A stretch of DNA of 64,000 nt from Siderastrea siderea (GCA_964030785.1 OZ034970.1:18534911-18598910), one strand, 5' to 3'. Shown: positions 19,765-33,100, numbered from the stretch's first letter. Notes: a model not told the origin generated them from the letters alone. Made by a program: numbers and translations.

Positions 19765-20304
19765 CCACTCAAAGGCCAGGACGCTAAGCACACAACTGTA
19801 AAATGGACTATTCAACCTCTAAGATCGACTTTAACGAACACCGTGCAGCTTCAATAATAGTAGAATTCGATGATGCGAGAGCAGAAAAGTTGAAAAAAAG
19901 CAAACTTCTACAATACAGATTTTCTTTAATTTATCACAAAACGTAGATAATCGAGAAAGAAAGTGATCTATCAAAAGAAAATGGAGTGATTTCACTTAAC
20001 CCGTGAAATAGATACTAAACAGTTAGACACTATTACACACTAATTTCATTCTTTTCTTTTGTTCACTTTTGACTTTTAGACACTAATTGTTGGATATTGT
20101 TTCACGGGTTAACTGAATTACTCTATGGGGTCACCAAACATTTAAGAGAGTTAAACACGTGCATAGATATTAAAGTGCCCACTAGCGCTATATATCTCCA
20201 CATTTCTTCAACAGCGCGCGCGCTTAATGCATGTCGTGGCATGACATCACGAAGTGAATTGCGTGCGCAGTAAGGATGCGCAGAAAGAATTGGCGCGAAC
20301 GTCC
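19267..20304. mobile_element. TTAA-target transposon inserted in the Penelope gene
   Basis: GGACGTTCGCGCGAA at 19267 and the complementary TTGGCGCGAACGTCC ending at 20304 are flanked by TTAA on both sides (19263-19266 and 20305-20308). TTAA duplication is characteristic of piggyBac and Kolobok transposons. No transposase is present in 1.04 kb. Confidence 0.7.
19571..19812. mobile_element. MITE nested in the TTAA element
   Basis: AATAGTCCATTTTA with its complement TAAAATGGACTATT bounds two arms of about 115 bases. The arms share GGCCTTTGAGTG and TGACCTTGTTTTGAT around a central AT-rich segment. Confidence 0.6.
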
Positions 20305-20990
20305 TTAAGAAACATTTTCATTTTTTGGAGTCCTGCCCACAACTTAAAGAGGTTCTTCCATCTATTGCTATTATTCCATCATACCGCAGACCCAACAACC
20401 TCAAGGAAATCTTGGCACCTTCAAAGTACAAATCCAATTCGTCAAGGGTGTCAGACGATCAAATCGCGCGAGGTTGTTTTAAATGTGATAAAAATAAGTG
20501 CGATTTGTGCAAAAATTTTCTAGTTAGCTCTGAAACCTTTTCCAGTTTTCAAACCAGGAAGGTGTACCATATTAGGCAGAGTCTGGCTTGCAGTTCCACT
20601 AATGTGGTTTATTTAGTTAACTGCAGCAAATGTAAGCTCCAGTATGTAGGTTCAACTACTACTGAGTTTAAAGTCAGACTAAGGAATCCCAAATCGTCAA
20701 TGAAAACAAACAAACAAAAAACATGCGAAGTAGCAATAAATTTCAACAGAACACCGCACGCTTTAGAAGGTCTTAGCTTTCAATGCATTGACCAAATTCA
20801 TGCCATCACAGATGAAGATGTTGAGAAATTGCTGATAACTAAAGAAGCCTATTGGAGCGCTCAACTGTTTTCTCTTTTCCCTTATGGCCTTAATAGGAGG
20901 CAAGAATTCTATTCCGAAAAGGCATCAATTATAAGAAATGAGTTCTTCACCAAGTTGCTAATTCCTTGTGTTTTAATTTCTTTTTCTTAG

Positions 20991-23900
20991 TTTTTATGCT
21001 TGTGTCGTCATGACGACACGATGCGTTATGGGGTGGAATAGCGCATTCCCGTGTAAACCATTTCTTAGAAGGTAGAAATATAAATGTAATGCGCTATTTT
21101 CTTCTGTTAGCAGTAAACAATAGTCAACGAGTAACACAACAGGAACACGTATGGTGCAAGTAAGTCGAGTTTATAACAACAGGGAGAAAAATAATGTTTT
21201 GAGCATAGGGGAGGGGAAAAAGAGCAAAAAAATGTCATATTTGTGTTACTGAGCGCGTGAAGTATTTGAGGATTTGTAGATGTGGGAGATAAGCTTTTAA
21301 AATATGTTTGAATTGCTTGTTCAAGATTACCTTAGTGTATATGCTGTTAAGCCGTGACAAGAGGGCGGTTTTAGTGCTGAAAGTATTTTTAAGAGGTCGC
21401 GAGCAATATAGTCAAACGTGATGTTAGTGTTTTAGTAAGAATCCGTGCTCAATTTTGAGTGATACAGGGTGAGTAAATAAATATTATTCTTATTTATAGT
21501 ACTAAATCCGGCAATTGTGAAATTTTGTAAAAACGCGTTTATTCTGAGGAAAAGGTTTCTCTATCTATGCTTAGTTGTGGCTCGTACGAAAATGTGTATT
21601 GTGATCAATCGTTATTCAGGCTTAACTCTAACCTGATTTAGTGAACTGAGACGTTGAATTAACGTAACAAAAGTCTAATGTCCAATTTGTTAGGTTAACT
21701 AAGTGAAACACCTCTGTTTAGCGAGGTCAATGAGGTCTATATATTTAGTGTTTATGTCGCGTACTTCGTTCAATTTAGTTCACTAATTCAATCGATGGCC
21801 ATGCAAAAATCAAGGCAGCTTATTGTGGGTACATGACAACGCCCTGAAAAACTATTTTGCAAGTATAGGATGTTGAGCAGTTTGGGTGAATAGAGCGCTA
21901 TTATTGCAGATTTTGTAACAGTTTATCGCGAAGATCGCTTGAGACGGCTGTGACGTGAATGTAGTTAATTGGCCTACGTTTTGTCAAACATGATCTTGTC
22001 ATTCTGCTTGATCGCATTACAAAATTAAAGGGAAAATATTGTTTATGGTTGGTAATGTTTCGCATCACGGATCTGGGTACTACTTTTTATCGGTAACACC
22101 AATAGAAATATTGTGCTCCAGGATATGCCAGTAGTTTTGAATTAGCGTTATTTGCCTCTGATGCAAACTTAGTGGGTTTACACACGCTAACTAGTCAACT
22201 GAAAGCCAAAAAATAACATTCACGGGAATCAACGTCTGGTTGCTTAAATGCTTAAACAATTCAATTTTGAAACAATTCAAACTTATCATTGTTATACTCA
22301 CAATTCTGTAAGGCGTAATCCCGATTGTGGCGCGGTAAATTCCTATTCTTTACTCTCAGGAGAATGCACTACGGCAAACACGCGATTTTGCTATTGAATG
22401 TCTACTCTCATCTAGATCGCTTTTTGCTCCCCCAAGTGGGAGTTTTCTGATTGGCTAACGTCCATCATTTGGCGGGAATTACGTGACACTAATCTATAGC
22501 TAAAAAAGAACTGGCAACATATATGCAAAACAAACAACACAAGGAAGCAGCTGTCAAGTACTTAGAGAGCACATCAATTTTTTTCAATTCATTCAATCAT
22601 TCTTCTGTCAAACAGTAACGCGATCGTTAATTGTTTTTGTTATTTTATAACTTAATGAAAACTATCTGAACCTTCGATCTATTTCAAAGCGTTGTTGAAA
22701 AACTGTTAATTTAACAGTAAAAATAACTTATTAACATTTTTTGGACATTAGTAACCATGTTTCAAGTGCTGATCTTTCCTCAGTTCTCGTTGGTATTATT
22801 TGTTCTGTTTTGTTGATTTGGTTAGAAGAGACAGAAAAGTTTTATGATTGTTTATACATTTCTCTGGAATCGTGAGCTTATTGTTACAGATAAATTGTGG
22901 ATTCCAACTCTATATTTGTGTTTATTTACTTTTTTTTAAATTTAAGTAACAGTTCTGTAAATTAAAACCGAATGTTGATTTGGAAAGGTTAATCATAATG
23001 TATGTTTACAAGTAAAAACATTTTCCACAATTTATAAGACATAGCAGTTTAAAACAAATGTTGTGATATTATACAATTTATTTAACTTATGCAGTTAAAA
23101 ACATGACGAACTGTTCCTGAGTTGAATAACAAACTACTTGGATTATAGAAAGATAATAATTTTATAGTGCTTTGTCAACGTTAATTACACTGGGAAAAAT
23201 TTCTCTAATGTAAATACTTGAAATTAAATATTTTAGAAGTTTTTAGAAGTTTTTTAAATGTTTTTAAAGTTTTTTTTTTAATTTTACGTATTTAAGAGAT
23301 TTCAACTTATTACACTTTGAATGTTTTCTGTTTTTGAAATAAGAACTTAATTTGTTAAAGCACAAAAATAAGCACCCTTCATAAAGTATGAAAAGTGTAT
23401 AGAACCTTGCTAAAAGAAAAGAAATATGCTTTGTGTAAATGTCATTGATGGTGAAGATAATTAAAGCGCTTGAATCATTGTAGCAGATCACATTCACATA
23501 AAACAATTGACTGATGGTCACACCCACTCAGCCAATCACTGTCCAGCATTGCGATGCTCTATATTCCATAAACAGTCTTAAATTATGTAAAGATCTTTCA
23601 ACTGAAAAGGAAAAGTGTTAAGTTTTATCTTTCTTGAAATACTGGAGAAAATTGCAGGAATGACCAAAATCAGCCCGTAATAAATGAATCGTGATTTACT
23701 TGAAAACGCTCTTACAGATTTTTCCCTAATTTCGCATACAAGTTGTGTAGGTTGAGTAGTTCAAATAGTTTAAGTTTCATCATAAAATGTCTGACTAGTT
23801 TTCGAGATATTTGACATCATTTAAAATGAGGGGTTGTCCATTACCGTTGCTATGGTGACAGCTGTTGCTAGGAAACCAATTTTTGGTCATATGTTGAAAA

Positions 23901-25790
23901 GGTGGTGTAGTATCAAGGAAATCGAAGTTTATCTTCTACGCGAAATTTTGATTTCAAAAGATACACTACAAGGCCAAAAAAACTGTTGCGAGCTTCCTTA
24001 ATTGAAATAGAAGGACAGACGCGTTTCTCCGTGTTTGCTGGACCACGAGTGTTGTACTTGAACTTGACTTTTGCCTCTTGGCTTTCCGGCGAGTTCCCCA
24101 CTTGCTGGTGCCGGTGGTTGAAGCGCGTCGAAGACTGCTTTCACCAGTGCAAATCTAGTAAATCTTCAGTGGAAATCACTGCCTCGAGTTCCAAATTTCC
24201 GTGCATTGGCTCATGGCTGTTTACGCACCAACTGCGATAAACCGCGCGGTGAAGCACTCTAAAACATTGCACATCAAAGACCTCAAAGCATGCGTATAAT
24301 AGCGAAAATATCGTAAACAAAATAGCAACATGATTTCATGTTGTGAACTAAAAAATTAAAATGCAAAAATACAATCCCATAGAACGTTCATTGTCTAACC
24401 CTTACATAAAGGATTTTCAAGATGTTAATGTATATGAGGTGAGGAGGGTACTATATAAAGTTTTGTGCGTGGACGCTGCGCGCTGGGCAAACCATTGTCC
24501 ATAAAGTATCAAAAGTGTGTAAAAACTTTGGCAAAACAAAAGAAATATGGTTTCTGAATGATACCCTTTTTATGTACATAGAGTAAAATTGCATTTTAAA
24601 AATTTTCTTATGCTTAAAGGATAAGCCAAAACAGAAAAATTTTGTAGCATTTAAGTTTTTGTAGTTCAGTTGGTTCAAGTCTTAAAGGCTTTATCTGTTT
24701 AGTGTTCCCTCTATATGAGTTCATGTTCGTATTAATTTTCATCATAGAAGTGCAGACAATTTTTGAGTGTTTGTGTGTTAGTGTCGTTTTATTTCGCCTT
24801 CCCTCACGCGCGTTGTACATGTCTGGTTCACGTTAGTTTCTGGAATGTGTTTTGATAGCCAATAATTAAACACATTTGTAGTATTTCTCAACTATAGGTG
24901 TTGTGTTAATTTCTCTGTTTGTCAAATTTTCAAGATGTTACTGTGTGAGAACAATTGACTCAAACAAAGATTTCAAGACTGGCAAATAAAAGTGAATTTT
25001 GACATGGTAACAGCGTTTTACACTCTTATCAGAAATACTATTCAGTTGTACTGACACACTGACATCATCTGGTTGCATCACTGCAAACGTTTTTCACAGA
25101 TGTATTCGGTAACTGAATTTTTTAACGTTTACTTTTTCGTGAAATGTTAAACAGAACAGCAATGATATACGATGCTCCATGCAATGAGGAGTTCGAACAG
25201 CTAATTGCCAGTTGCGTTTCGTTTGTTAGGTGGCGCGACGTACCTTGGCACGTCGTGGCCGACTCATAAAATGCAACGCGCATTCCTGAATTCGTGGTAG
25301 TCAGTTCACTTAGTCTCTGCGCGGCCTCTAAACAATCAGGCTCGTTAGATTAAAAGCTAATCTCTCAAATACCGGACAATTTGCTCGTGATATTACCTTT
25401 TTTCCATCTGTAGCTATGACGTAACCAGATAGAAAAAAGTGACCGTAGAAAGGAGCGTAATTTTGTTGTTTTGAGTTTCGCAGCGTATTGAAGTTAAGTA
25501 AATTAAGGTAAGCGTTGAAATGTTTCTCAGGGTAGTATTGACAAAATACATTAGAATCGCTGCAGACGTGTGTTTAAAGGGAATACGGTGACAGATCGTG
25601 AGAGTGCGCCATATCGGACGTCCCGTAATATAATATGTACACATACACATTTAACGATAATGCACAAAAACTTTTCCGAGGTTGTTTTTTTAGGTTTGAA
25701 TTCCATGGCGGGTTGTACCATGTCATGTTCCGTTTTCGCTTTCTTTTATTTCTCATTGTTTGCTGTGCTTCTGGGTGGTATGTGAGCTTG
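20991..25790. other. No recognisable gene; scattered old repeats
   Basis: AT-rich sequence. A palindrome GTGTCGTCATGACGACAC (21002-21019) directly follows the Penelope frame and may be part of that element's tail. A diverged repeat pair containing CATAAAGTAT(G/C)AAAAGTG occurs near 23383 and 24505. I find no coding sequence that I can support. Confidence 0.45.
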
Positions 25791-25796
25791 TGATCA

Positions 25797-26030
25797 TATC
25801 CGCTTTATATGAGCTTTCATATCCGCTGCGTCGAAAACTTCTTTACTGGATGAAATGTTTATTAGCCTTTTGTTAATGTTCAGCGGGATGTTCTTTAGTA
25901 ATGCGGGGGGATGGTTACTTTGCTGGTGGACGTACAATAATTTGTTGTTGGTTTTCATGTACGGTTTATAGCTGCTGCTTTTGAGGTCGAAGGTCACGTC
26001 TGTGTGATCTTTTGTTTTCGATACATTCCA
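25797..26030 (-). pseudogene. Penelope-like reverse transcriptase fragment
   Basis: The minus-strand frame reads DVTFDLKSSSYKPYMKTNNK, then LLYVHQQSNHPP and NIPLNINKRLINIS. This is the block that follows the YxDD motif in Penelope-type reverse transcriptases of cnidarians (the product-and-SNHPP pattern). It is cut off on both sides, at about 26030 and about 25797. This family differs from the one at 18715, which has KPTDSHLYLPP at the equivalent place. Confidence 0.6.
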
Positions 26031-27000
26031 GCCAAAAAAACTGCCCGAGCAATTTACAGTGGTTGCGTAATTGCTTCTCCTTGGCAAAAAGTGTAATAAA
26101 GAATCTGGAAAAACAATACAGCACAAACTAAGCATTCATACTGGCGTATGTCCAACGCCCTAAAAACATGACACCTGAATACTTTTGTAGCGAACAAGCA
26201 TTTCCAGAATCAACAAAAACGTTAAGGATATTTTTGAAATACCAGCGAGCTAATTGACAGGATTATTCTTTTCTACAGGACAGTTGTGAGATGTTTTAAT
26301 TTTTGCAAAACAAACAGTGCAAAATAAAAAAACGAAAAATTGTATTTACACAAAACTGTGTCATAGCATGAAGAATAATACTGGACAAAGGTTTTCTGTA
26401 ATTTCGCACATTACAACTACTGCAGCTCGATAATTTATACTGGGTGTAAATGTAGACCACGAGAAGTCACACTTCATTCGACGTAGTGTGCTAATTAGGG
26501 ATAACAGAGTTTGACGTAGGCAGTATTATCTTGCTGAAAAGAAAAGACAGGTTTCATTTTGAGACAGCCAAGGCTTAAGGTAGCAAGGGTCTTCAATGCA
26601 GGAAATAATTGGAGAAATTAAAATCTGAAGTTTTCATTTATGGAAGAACACCAAAGTAGACTGTTAGCAACATAAGAGCCGTCGTGCTGCTAGTGGTCTA
26701 TTTTGGCTTAAATGTTTGTTTTCTTTTTTAGCTCTTCTGCTTCTTTTTTAAAATCACATTCTAATTAACCCTCACGCCCCCTTAACCCTTTCACTTAAAT
26801 CATGTAATATATTTCTAACCTATTTTTGTGACCATGGAATTAATACTATGTTGTGTCTACTGAAACATGATCTTCTTGCTTGTTTTCTTCAATTATCATT
26901 TTGGCACTCTTGGCAGTGAATATACGATTGTGGTATTCGTTCTGTAAACATCTGAAATAACATATTGTTTTACCAGCCTGATATGCTGTTATCACTTCAG
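26031..27000. other. Intronic sequence without recognised features
   Basis: AT-rich DNA upstream of the splice acceptor at 27000. A pyrimidine-rich segment occurs near 26720-26830. Nothing else is supported. Confidence 0.4.
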
Positions 27001-27136
27001 GTTCCTCATCCGCTAGAGCCGACTGCACCTCCTACTGTACCAGACCCTACTCAAGAACCTTACAACGGACCTCTGCCTCATATTTACCCCAATCTGTACA
27101 GCCCTGGGGCTCCCTTGCATGATCCGAGGGTGCATG
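27001..27136 (+). CDS. Host gene internal exon: proline-rich linker
   Basis: Acceptor CACTTCAG ends at 27000 and donor G|GTAAGA begins at 27137. The 45-codon exon enters in phase 0 and leaves in phase 1. The peptide is Pro-rich (PHPLEPTAPPTVPDPTQEP) and contains PHIYPNLYSPGAP. Phase matches both the exon at 10908-10982 upstream and the terminal exon at 28212 downstream. It is likely an unstructured adaptor segment for SH3/WW-type partners, which is inference from composition. Confidence 0.6.
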
Positions 27137-28211
27137 GTAAGAAACAGCCGTACATACTAAAACCTGACTCTGATCCCCATTTACCTTCAATGTTAAAAAC
27201 CCTTTGAATGCCAATATTGGAACATTTGTCCCTATTATGTTTTGCACAGTACTCATTTGGAAAATAATACCTTATAAAAAAGAAAATTATATTATAGATT
27301 GTGGGAAGTGTGTGCTGAAGTTTGGACCCTTCTGTACTTTGCATGTCATTTTGTTCCAGTAACTTCAGAGCTCTTGCAGAGCGGCTGGTTTTTGTCAACA
27401 ACTGGGGACTTTCTTTCAAGCACAGTCCCATATTTGTAGACTAAAAGTTGTTTCTGAGCGTATTCTCCAAGCTGATTGGCTCTCGTTTATTGTCATCAAA
27501 TCTGTTGACAATAAAATGAAAATGACGTCACAGGTAACGCAAGCTGTCTTGGCCCGAACGATAATTTTTGCCAAGCTGTTTTGTATCGCTGGTTCCCCAA
27601 ATTTTTCACTTTAAGTTACAGAACTACATCAAAACTGGAATGGCCAGTGAGTACACAATCATCAATCGGCGAAATTTGATTTTTCGTCGACCGAACATGC
27701 CTGATATCATTGGCAAGGAAAGAAAAGAAACTCATTTGTCGTAGTTTCTGTAGTTTGAAAGAGAAAAAGTTTGAATGACGGCAACCAGTAGCCGACTCGT
27801 AGCTACGGAGGAAATGAAAGCAAGCTTGCACGAACTCAGAGAAATCATTGAGTGAATTTCAGCACATCTTGGAACGGAATAAAGGTTAGTTTTACAGCAC
27901 CTTGCTTCCGAAGTTTATTTTAAAACAAGCTTGTTGTGCGTATTTTGAATGAAGTTGTGAAGCCATGCTCGATTCACTGAGTTAAGCTTGTATGAAACCC
28001 TTGCTCACAATTCTCTTTGTTATTCTAAAAACAAATTTACGTCAGTTTTTATGCGTCTGTACGGTTATCGAAAATAATTTTCATCATAACATGGTCAAAG
28101 TATGCGGTGGATTCAGCAATTCGGCAATGTTATGACGACATTTATTATCAATAACCGCATATATGCATAAACTGACGTAAATTTGTTACGTTTCACTTAC
28201 TTGTGCCACAG

Positions 28212-28288
28212 GTGATACTCAACACAGTCCACCACCCCCCTATGAAGAGAGAGCACATCCTCCTGGCATCCCGGAAAAGTCAGTTTGA
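28212..28288 (+). CDS. Host gene terminal exon with PPPPY motif
   Basis: Acceptor GTGCCACAG ends at 28211. The exon completes the split Gly codon left by the 27001-27136 exon, then reads HSPPPPYEERAHPPGIP and stops at TGA 28286-28288. PPxY is the classical ligand of WW domains such as those of Nedd4-family ubiquitin ligases, so the tail may control sorting or turnover of the protein. The perfect phase agreement across 1.1 kb supports a real gene. The overall identity of the protein is not recognised. Confidence 0.6.
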
Positions 28289-28616
28289 ATTCATTCCGGC
28301 CTGAAATTGGTCATCTCAGGATCATGTGACAGATTTACCTCCTAAAGAGCCGTGAACTGCTAAATGCTAACAGCTGGTTATGGCAATGGAGCACAAATAG
28401 ATGTGCAATGTGAAGCCCAATAATTAAAGTGATAATTCTTCGTTGCACACTTAATGTAACATAAGAGGGATGGGACTGTTGTCACTACTGTAAAACTATA
28501 ATTTAGGTTTGTGTATCATATTGAAAACGTTCCCTTTTCTCCCTTATCATAGAACGCTTATGCAACAGCTAGTTAATACGCAAAAATGTGGGGCCATTCT
28601 GTGGGATGACTTTGAT

Positions 28617-28808
28617 AAAGTGTATGTGAGAGTGCTATGAAGTGAGCAAACGCCCTACTGGATTCCCCCGGCCACACGGCCTTGAAAAGGAAATTACGGA
28701 TTAACACCGAGGAACAAAGAGATTCACAGATTAACACCGAGGAACAAAGAACAATCTTTAATCTCAATAGGGCGTTTGCTCACTTCGTAGCACTCTCACA
28801 TACACTTT
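28617..28808. mobile_element. MITE with long terminal inverted repeats
   Basis: AAAGTGTATGTGAGAGTGCT at the left and its complement at the right extend to about 40 bases on each side (through AGCAAACGCCCTA). Between them, AGATTAACACCGAGGAACAA appears as two direct copies. Confidence 0.65.
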
Positions 28809-29445
28809 AAATTTCTAATTTCATTACACGAGTGCTGCGCGGTACCTCACATTGTTTGGGTCCATGCAAAGCCACGCATCATACGTAACTTTTTTTTTTT
28901 TTTAGAAAAAAATGCGCCAAGCTCAACGTCATAAAAAGCGCAGATACATGCTAATTTGTGTGCAGCTACTACCTTTTATGGAAAATAGCCGTGTGACTGA
29001 CTCGTGATCGGTGATGATTGTGAACCTACTTTCGCTTCGAGGTAGCGTACACTCAACAAAGTGTCAAATCTGCTGAAAAAAGGAAATTGAAATAGCTGTT
29101 CAGTACACACCATGTGGTTATTAATAAGCACATGGTGTGTACAGCAGATTTTTCATGCATATCTTTTCAATACAGAATCGACGAATGCAACTTCAGAACA
29201 TTTTCCGGGGTGTTATCGAGCATTAATGTCAGTGTTTCAGTATCAGAACCAATGAATCAACCACATGACCTATATAAATATATACCAATAAAGGACAGTG
29301 AAGGGAAGATCTTGCAAATAATTATTTGTTATTGTTGAAAAACTATTAAAGCGGCATCAGTTTCTTTCATAAGTGATCCAAACGTTTCAAATTGCCATTA
29401 AAGATGTGTTTATTGTTCATCGTGGTGTGAGATAGGAAAGATTAA

Positions 29446-30151
29446 CGTTTATTCATTTGTCTCGCGATGGAATCGCTTTGAGTTGTTGATCGCGACGTTT
29501 CGACTTCAATACTGCTAGTCTTCATCAGGCGATGAGGACGATTGTTTACGTGTCGCTATTTGTAGCATGTTGGTTCGCAGCTATTGGTACATTTCGTGCA
29601 CTCACATGGGATCTTATAGACGACACCGACTTGTTTAGTTAGTTCAAGGGCGTCTTTCGGTCGCACTAAGTGAGACCTAAGAGTTGTGTCTGATTTGAAG
29701 ACGGTGCGTACGCCTTGTTGTTGTAGGCAGCGGCGAAGAGACTGTGATACACCTTTTATGTAGGGTAGAACCGCAGTAGATTTTAACTCCTGCGTAGGTT
29801 CTTTGTTGGCTGTTGGTCTTGTTGTTTTTGTGAGTTTTCGTATAAATGAAGAAGGATATCCATATGAGACTTCATCCTAATAACATCAATAAAGATAGTG
29901 GAATCGAAATTCCTGAAGCTTGGATACCCAAGATCAAAAAGCACAACAGCCGATCAACCACAAAGTGGACTTGTGAGGGAACAACATCTAATAGTCGGAA
30001 TAATAATGAGGATCGACATGCACCAGTAGCTGCACAAATAGCGACACGTAAACAGTCGACCTCATCCCGCGATGAAGACTAGCAGTATTGCAGTAGAAAC
30101 GTCGCGATCAACAACTCATAGCGATTGCATCGTGAGACAAACGAATAAACG
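29446..30151. mobile_element. Penelope-like element copies joined head to head
   Basis: On the minus strand (about 29840-29583) the frame carries RT-tail sequence with SDTTLRSHLVRPKDALELTK followed by VVYKIPCECTKC, the start of a GIY-YIG domain. On the plus strand (29846-30082) the frame carries the endonuclease C-terminus with HPNNINKDSGIEIPEAWIP. The outer ends are inverted repeats of about 130 bases (CGTTTATTC at 29446 and its complement ending at 30151, including CGATCAACAACTC). The two halves of one Penelope type thus lie in opposite orientation, and the middle of the endonuclease is missing. Confidence 0.65.
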
Positions 30152-30159
30152 TTCATTTT

Positions 30160-33100
30160 TCTGTTTCAAATTGATATCGTAACTTCATCGAAGAAACACA
30201 AAGACATCTAAACTCCTTCGCAGGATGTGAATTTCCTAGTGACTTGTAATTATTCCTCGTTAGCTTACACTGATCAGTTCTTTGATAACAAAGGGCGGTG
30301 ATTTTTAACCCATTGGCTCCTGGAAATGCCTTTTGAAGCGAGTCAAGCTGTTTTTAGGTCGCTGTATAGCCAAAAAGAATGGAAACTGTCCAAAACGTTG
30401 TTTACAAGTCAAGCACTAGACTAGCTTTTGTTCCCGATGCCAAATTAAAGTTCGGGCATGCGCAGAAAGCAAAATTTCGAGAAAGTTTCGCCGCCCCCTC
30501 GTCTTTTACCTTTTGCTTTTCTTTCTCCGTTTTTTTTTTCTTTTGTTGGGCATTAACTAGGCTTTCTTTCGGTGGGAAAAGGTTTTGCAAAAAGTTCGAG
30601 GATCGTGAATTTCTTTTGAAGGAAGTACGAGTGGGTAGTGGGACAAGATTTTCATTGTAATTTTCTGGTCAAAGTTACACGGTTTTTTGTGTCTTTCTCC
30701 GGTCTCTTTGACTGGATGGCGCTCATTTGCGTATGGCTTGAAAGATGTCATCTCCCTGCACAACTTAGTTGTCAAAGTGATGACGTCACAAGTGCTACAA
30801 GGAACGTAGTTAAACACGGGCGGTTACGGGCGATTTAGGGGTCAATGTGTTAAGACATACTGCAAATGAAGCTCGTTCATGAAGCTGTTGATTTTTCTGC
30901 TTCGGATAAAGCTGTAAACCTCCCTAAACAGTTTTTGTTGTTGTTTATTACTACCAGTAACGTTTTAAGGTTACCGTGTACCTTCAGAGGTGTCTTCAGT
31001 CTTAGGCATGTAGCGCTTCTCAGTTTCGCCGCAGATACCCCAAACCCTATATCAAATTAAAGCTTATAAAACTGGCTATTTGAAAATGCCACTAACTTTT
31101 CACGAAAACGAATTTTTAAGTTTTCCGCAAAGTCTGAATATGAAGATCTAGATCGCCTTTTGAAAGCTCCAGCTCAAAGGGAATTTTAAAGTTTGCAATT
31201 TTTTTTGCTTGGTGAAAGTCCGGCACATAAGGGCTAAAAAGCCGTGTTGGGGTTTTCCTTTATTCAGCCGCGTTCAAAAGCTTTCAAACATTTTCTAAAT
31301 CGCAAGAAAAACATACGGAGTAACGGCACAGAAATGGTTCTTAACGAAAAAATATTTAGAATTATCGAATTCCCCGACACGTTCTTGTTGAAGAAGCGTC
31401 AAGCTAGCGACTCTCCAAATTTGATTAAAAAATCGAACAAATCGCTTTTGAGTTGGAACTCTTTAAAGTGTCACCTTCAAACGAAAAATGAATGCCGAGA
31501 AATAGCCCTCAAAAGAAAATCTTCGCTACGCAAACAAACACCGCCTCCAAACACCTTTGCCGACAGTAGACCAATCAGTGGGTGCTATTTTATCTTCCGG
31601 TCACCTCCCGTGGAAATTTCGCGCAATATTCTCTCCAAGCAAATCCTAGTGTTCCTAACATTCAACCGTCTTACCATTTTGTCGAATTTCTTTCAATGTT
31701 GGACGTCGTTTAACTGATATTACCGTGATGGGGAGAACCAAAAGAGCGAAAACCTCAATCCAACCAGCTGGGCCTAAACTGAAGCGGCCAAGGCGGGCAA
31801 AATAGCGAAGCGAAGTGAAACTGAGCGCTGTGGAGCGCTGTGATTGAATCAGTACAACTGCAGCAGCTCTTTTGAACAGCGCTTCTTATATTGGTTGAAT
31901 GGGTACTTATTATAGTGTCAAGCTTAGCAAAGCTTATAATTGAACAATGCTCAAAGGGCTTATTTTTACTTGAGTTATCAAGCAATCGCATAGCGCGTGT
32001 TCGACACACAATTGTTTTGTCCGTTTCTCGTCGGCAAAAAGGGAATTTTTAAAGGTAATTGTTGGTATCCAAAAGATTTCAATATTGTTTAGACATATTT
32101 GTATCTTTCCAAAAGAGTGTAATAAAGTAACAACAAAAGAGCGGGATCTGATAGGCCAATGTACAAATGAGTGAAACTATTAGCTGTGACAGCAAGCGAG
32201 GGTCCCTGCGAAGAGATCAAAAGGTCGTCTCCCAGCGTTGGCTATATACCACGGGCTACATGTACACTGTATCAACAAATCTGAAATAATAAAATTCTTC
32301 TTTTTGCATTAAAATCAAAACATTGAAGAAAATCAAAAGAGAACACGGGTAAAACGAGATGAATTTAAATTCACTATCTCTTTATTGTCGGTTCTTTGTT
32401 TACGCTATGCGGGAGCTGGTAAACGGTAACAGTTAACCGGTAACCTTAACATCCAGCATCTGCGGGCGAATTAAATTCTCCGTTAGCGAGTCCATTTCCA
32501 TGTCAGTTGTTAAAACAATTTTTACTTTATTTTGAAGTGGCTTGCCATTGCTTGCCACTAGGTCCTGAAAGACGAAAAACATTTTAAGCCAAACGCTAAC
32601 TGGGCTCGGAGGCGACATGTTAATAAATCTTTTAAGTGGTGTTTAAGCACAGATTTGTATCCGTAGACACAAAAATAACCACCAATTTCAATTTGGTACA
32701 TTGGGTACAATCAAACTTTCAAGAAATGTTTTTCCGTTTAGGTGGCCAGGATGGAAATGGACTACGACTTGAGATTGGGTCTATTTTATCAAGAAAGCTC
32801 CTAGAAGCGTTCCAAAACAGTTTTAGTTTGCTATTCCTTTAAAGTCTAGTTGATTTCAATAAGCAAGACCTATTCCAAATTGGTATTTCATTGCAAATTT
32901 TCAAGAGACCTTTCTGTTCTGATGGCCCGGATGAAGTCGGGTTGCCGCTTGAAGTACTTGGCTTTACTTTATCGAGCTACTTCTAAGCCCCTCAGATAAG
33001 TTAGTGGTGAAAGCTTCTGGCAGTTTCCTTTCACTTTAACATTAGGTTGGTTCATCGTCTGCGTGCTAAATTACCCTTTCTGGAAAACGATAATCTCTTC

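Larger units (their letters stand above)
18715..20990 (+). pseudogene. Penelope-like element (RT C-terminus and GIY-YIG endonuclease), split by an insertion
   Basis: Left part (about 18715-19262): an RT palm with RYHDDIFDLW (a YxDD variant), then LYPTIKFELVYSDSTLNVLD and KPTDSHLYLPP, typical of Penelope-like elements. Right part (20305-20990): a Cys-rich linker (CFKCDKNKCDLCKNF), then VVYLVNCSKCKLQYVGSTT, the GIY-YIG-type endonuclease core in its Penelope form, then LLITKEAYWSAQLFSL. Between them lies a TTAA-flanked transposon. The RT reading frame resumes in phase across one copy of TTAA, so the insertion hit a once-continuous gene. Frameshifts occur near 19080. The element is dead. Confidence 0.8.

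Noticed and set aside
20991..21110. Hammerhead ribozyme in the Penelope tail
   Set aside because: Hammerheads are known in Penelope elements, but I could not find the CTGATGA and GAAA core with supporting stems here. Only a short palindrome is present.
31244..31717. 157-codon plus-strand frame
   Set aside because: No domain, promoter or splice evidence; composition is like surrounding DNA.
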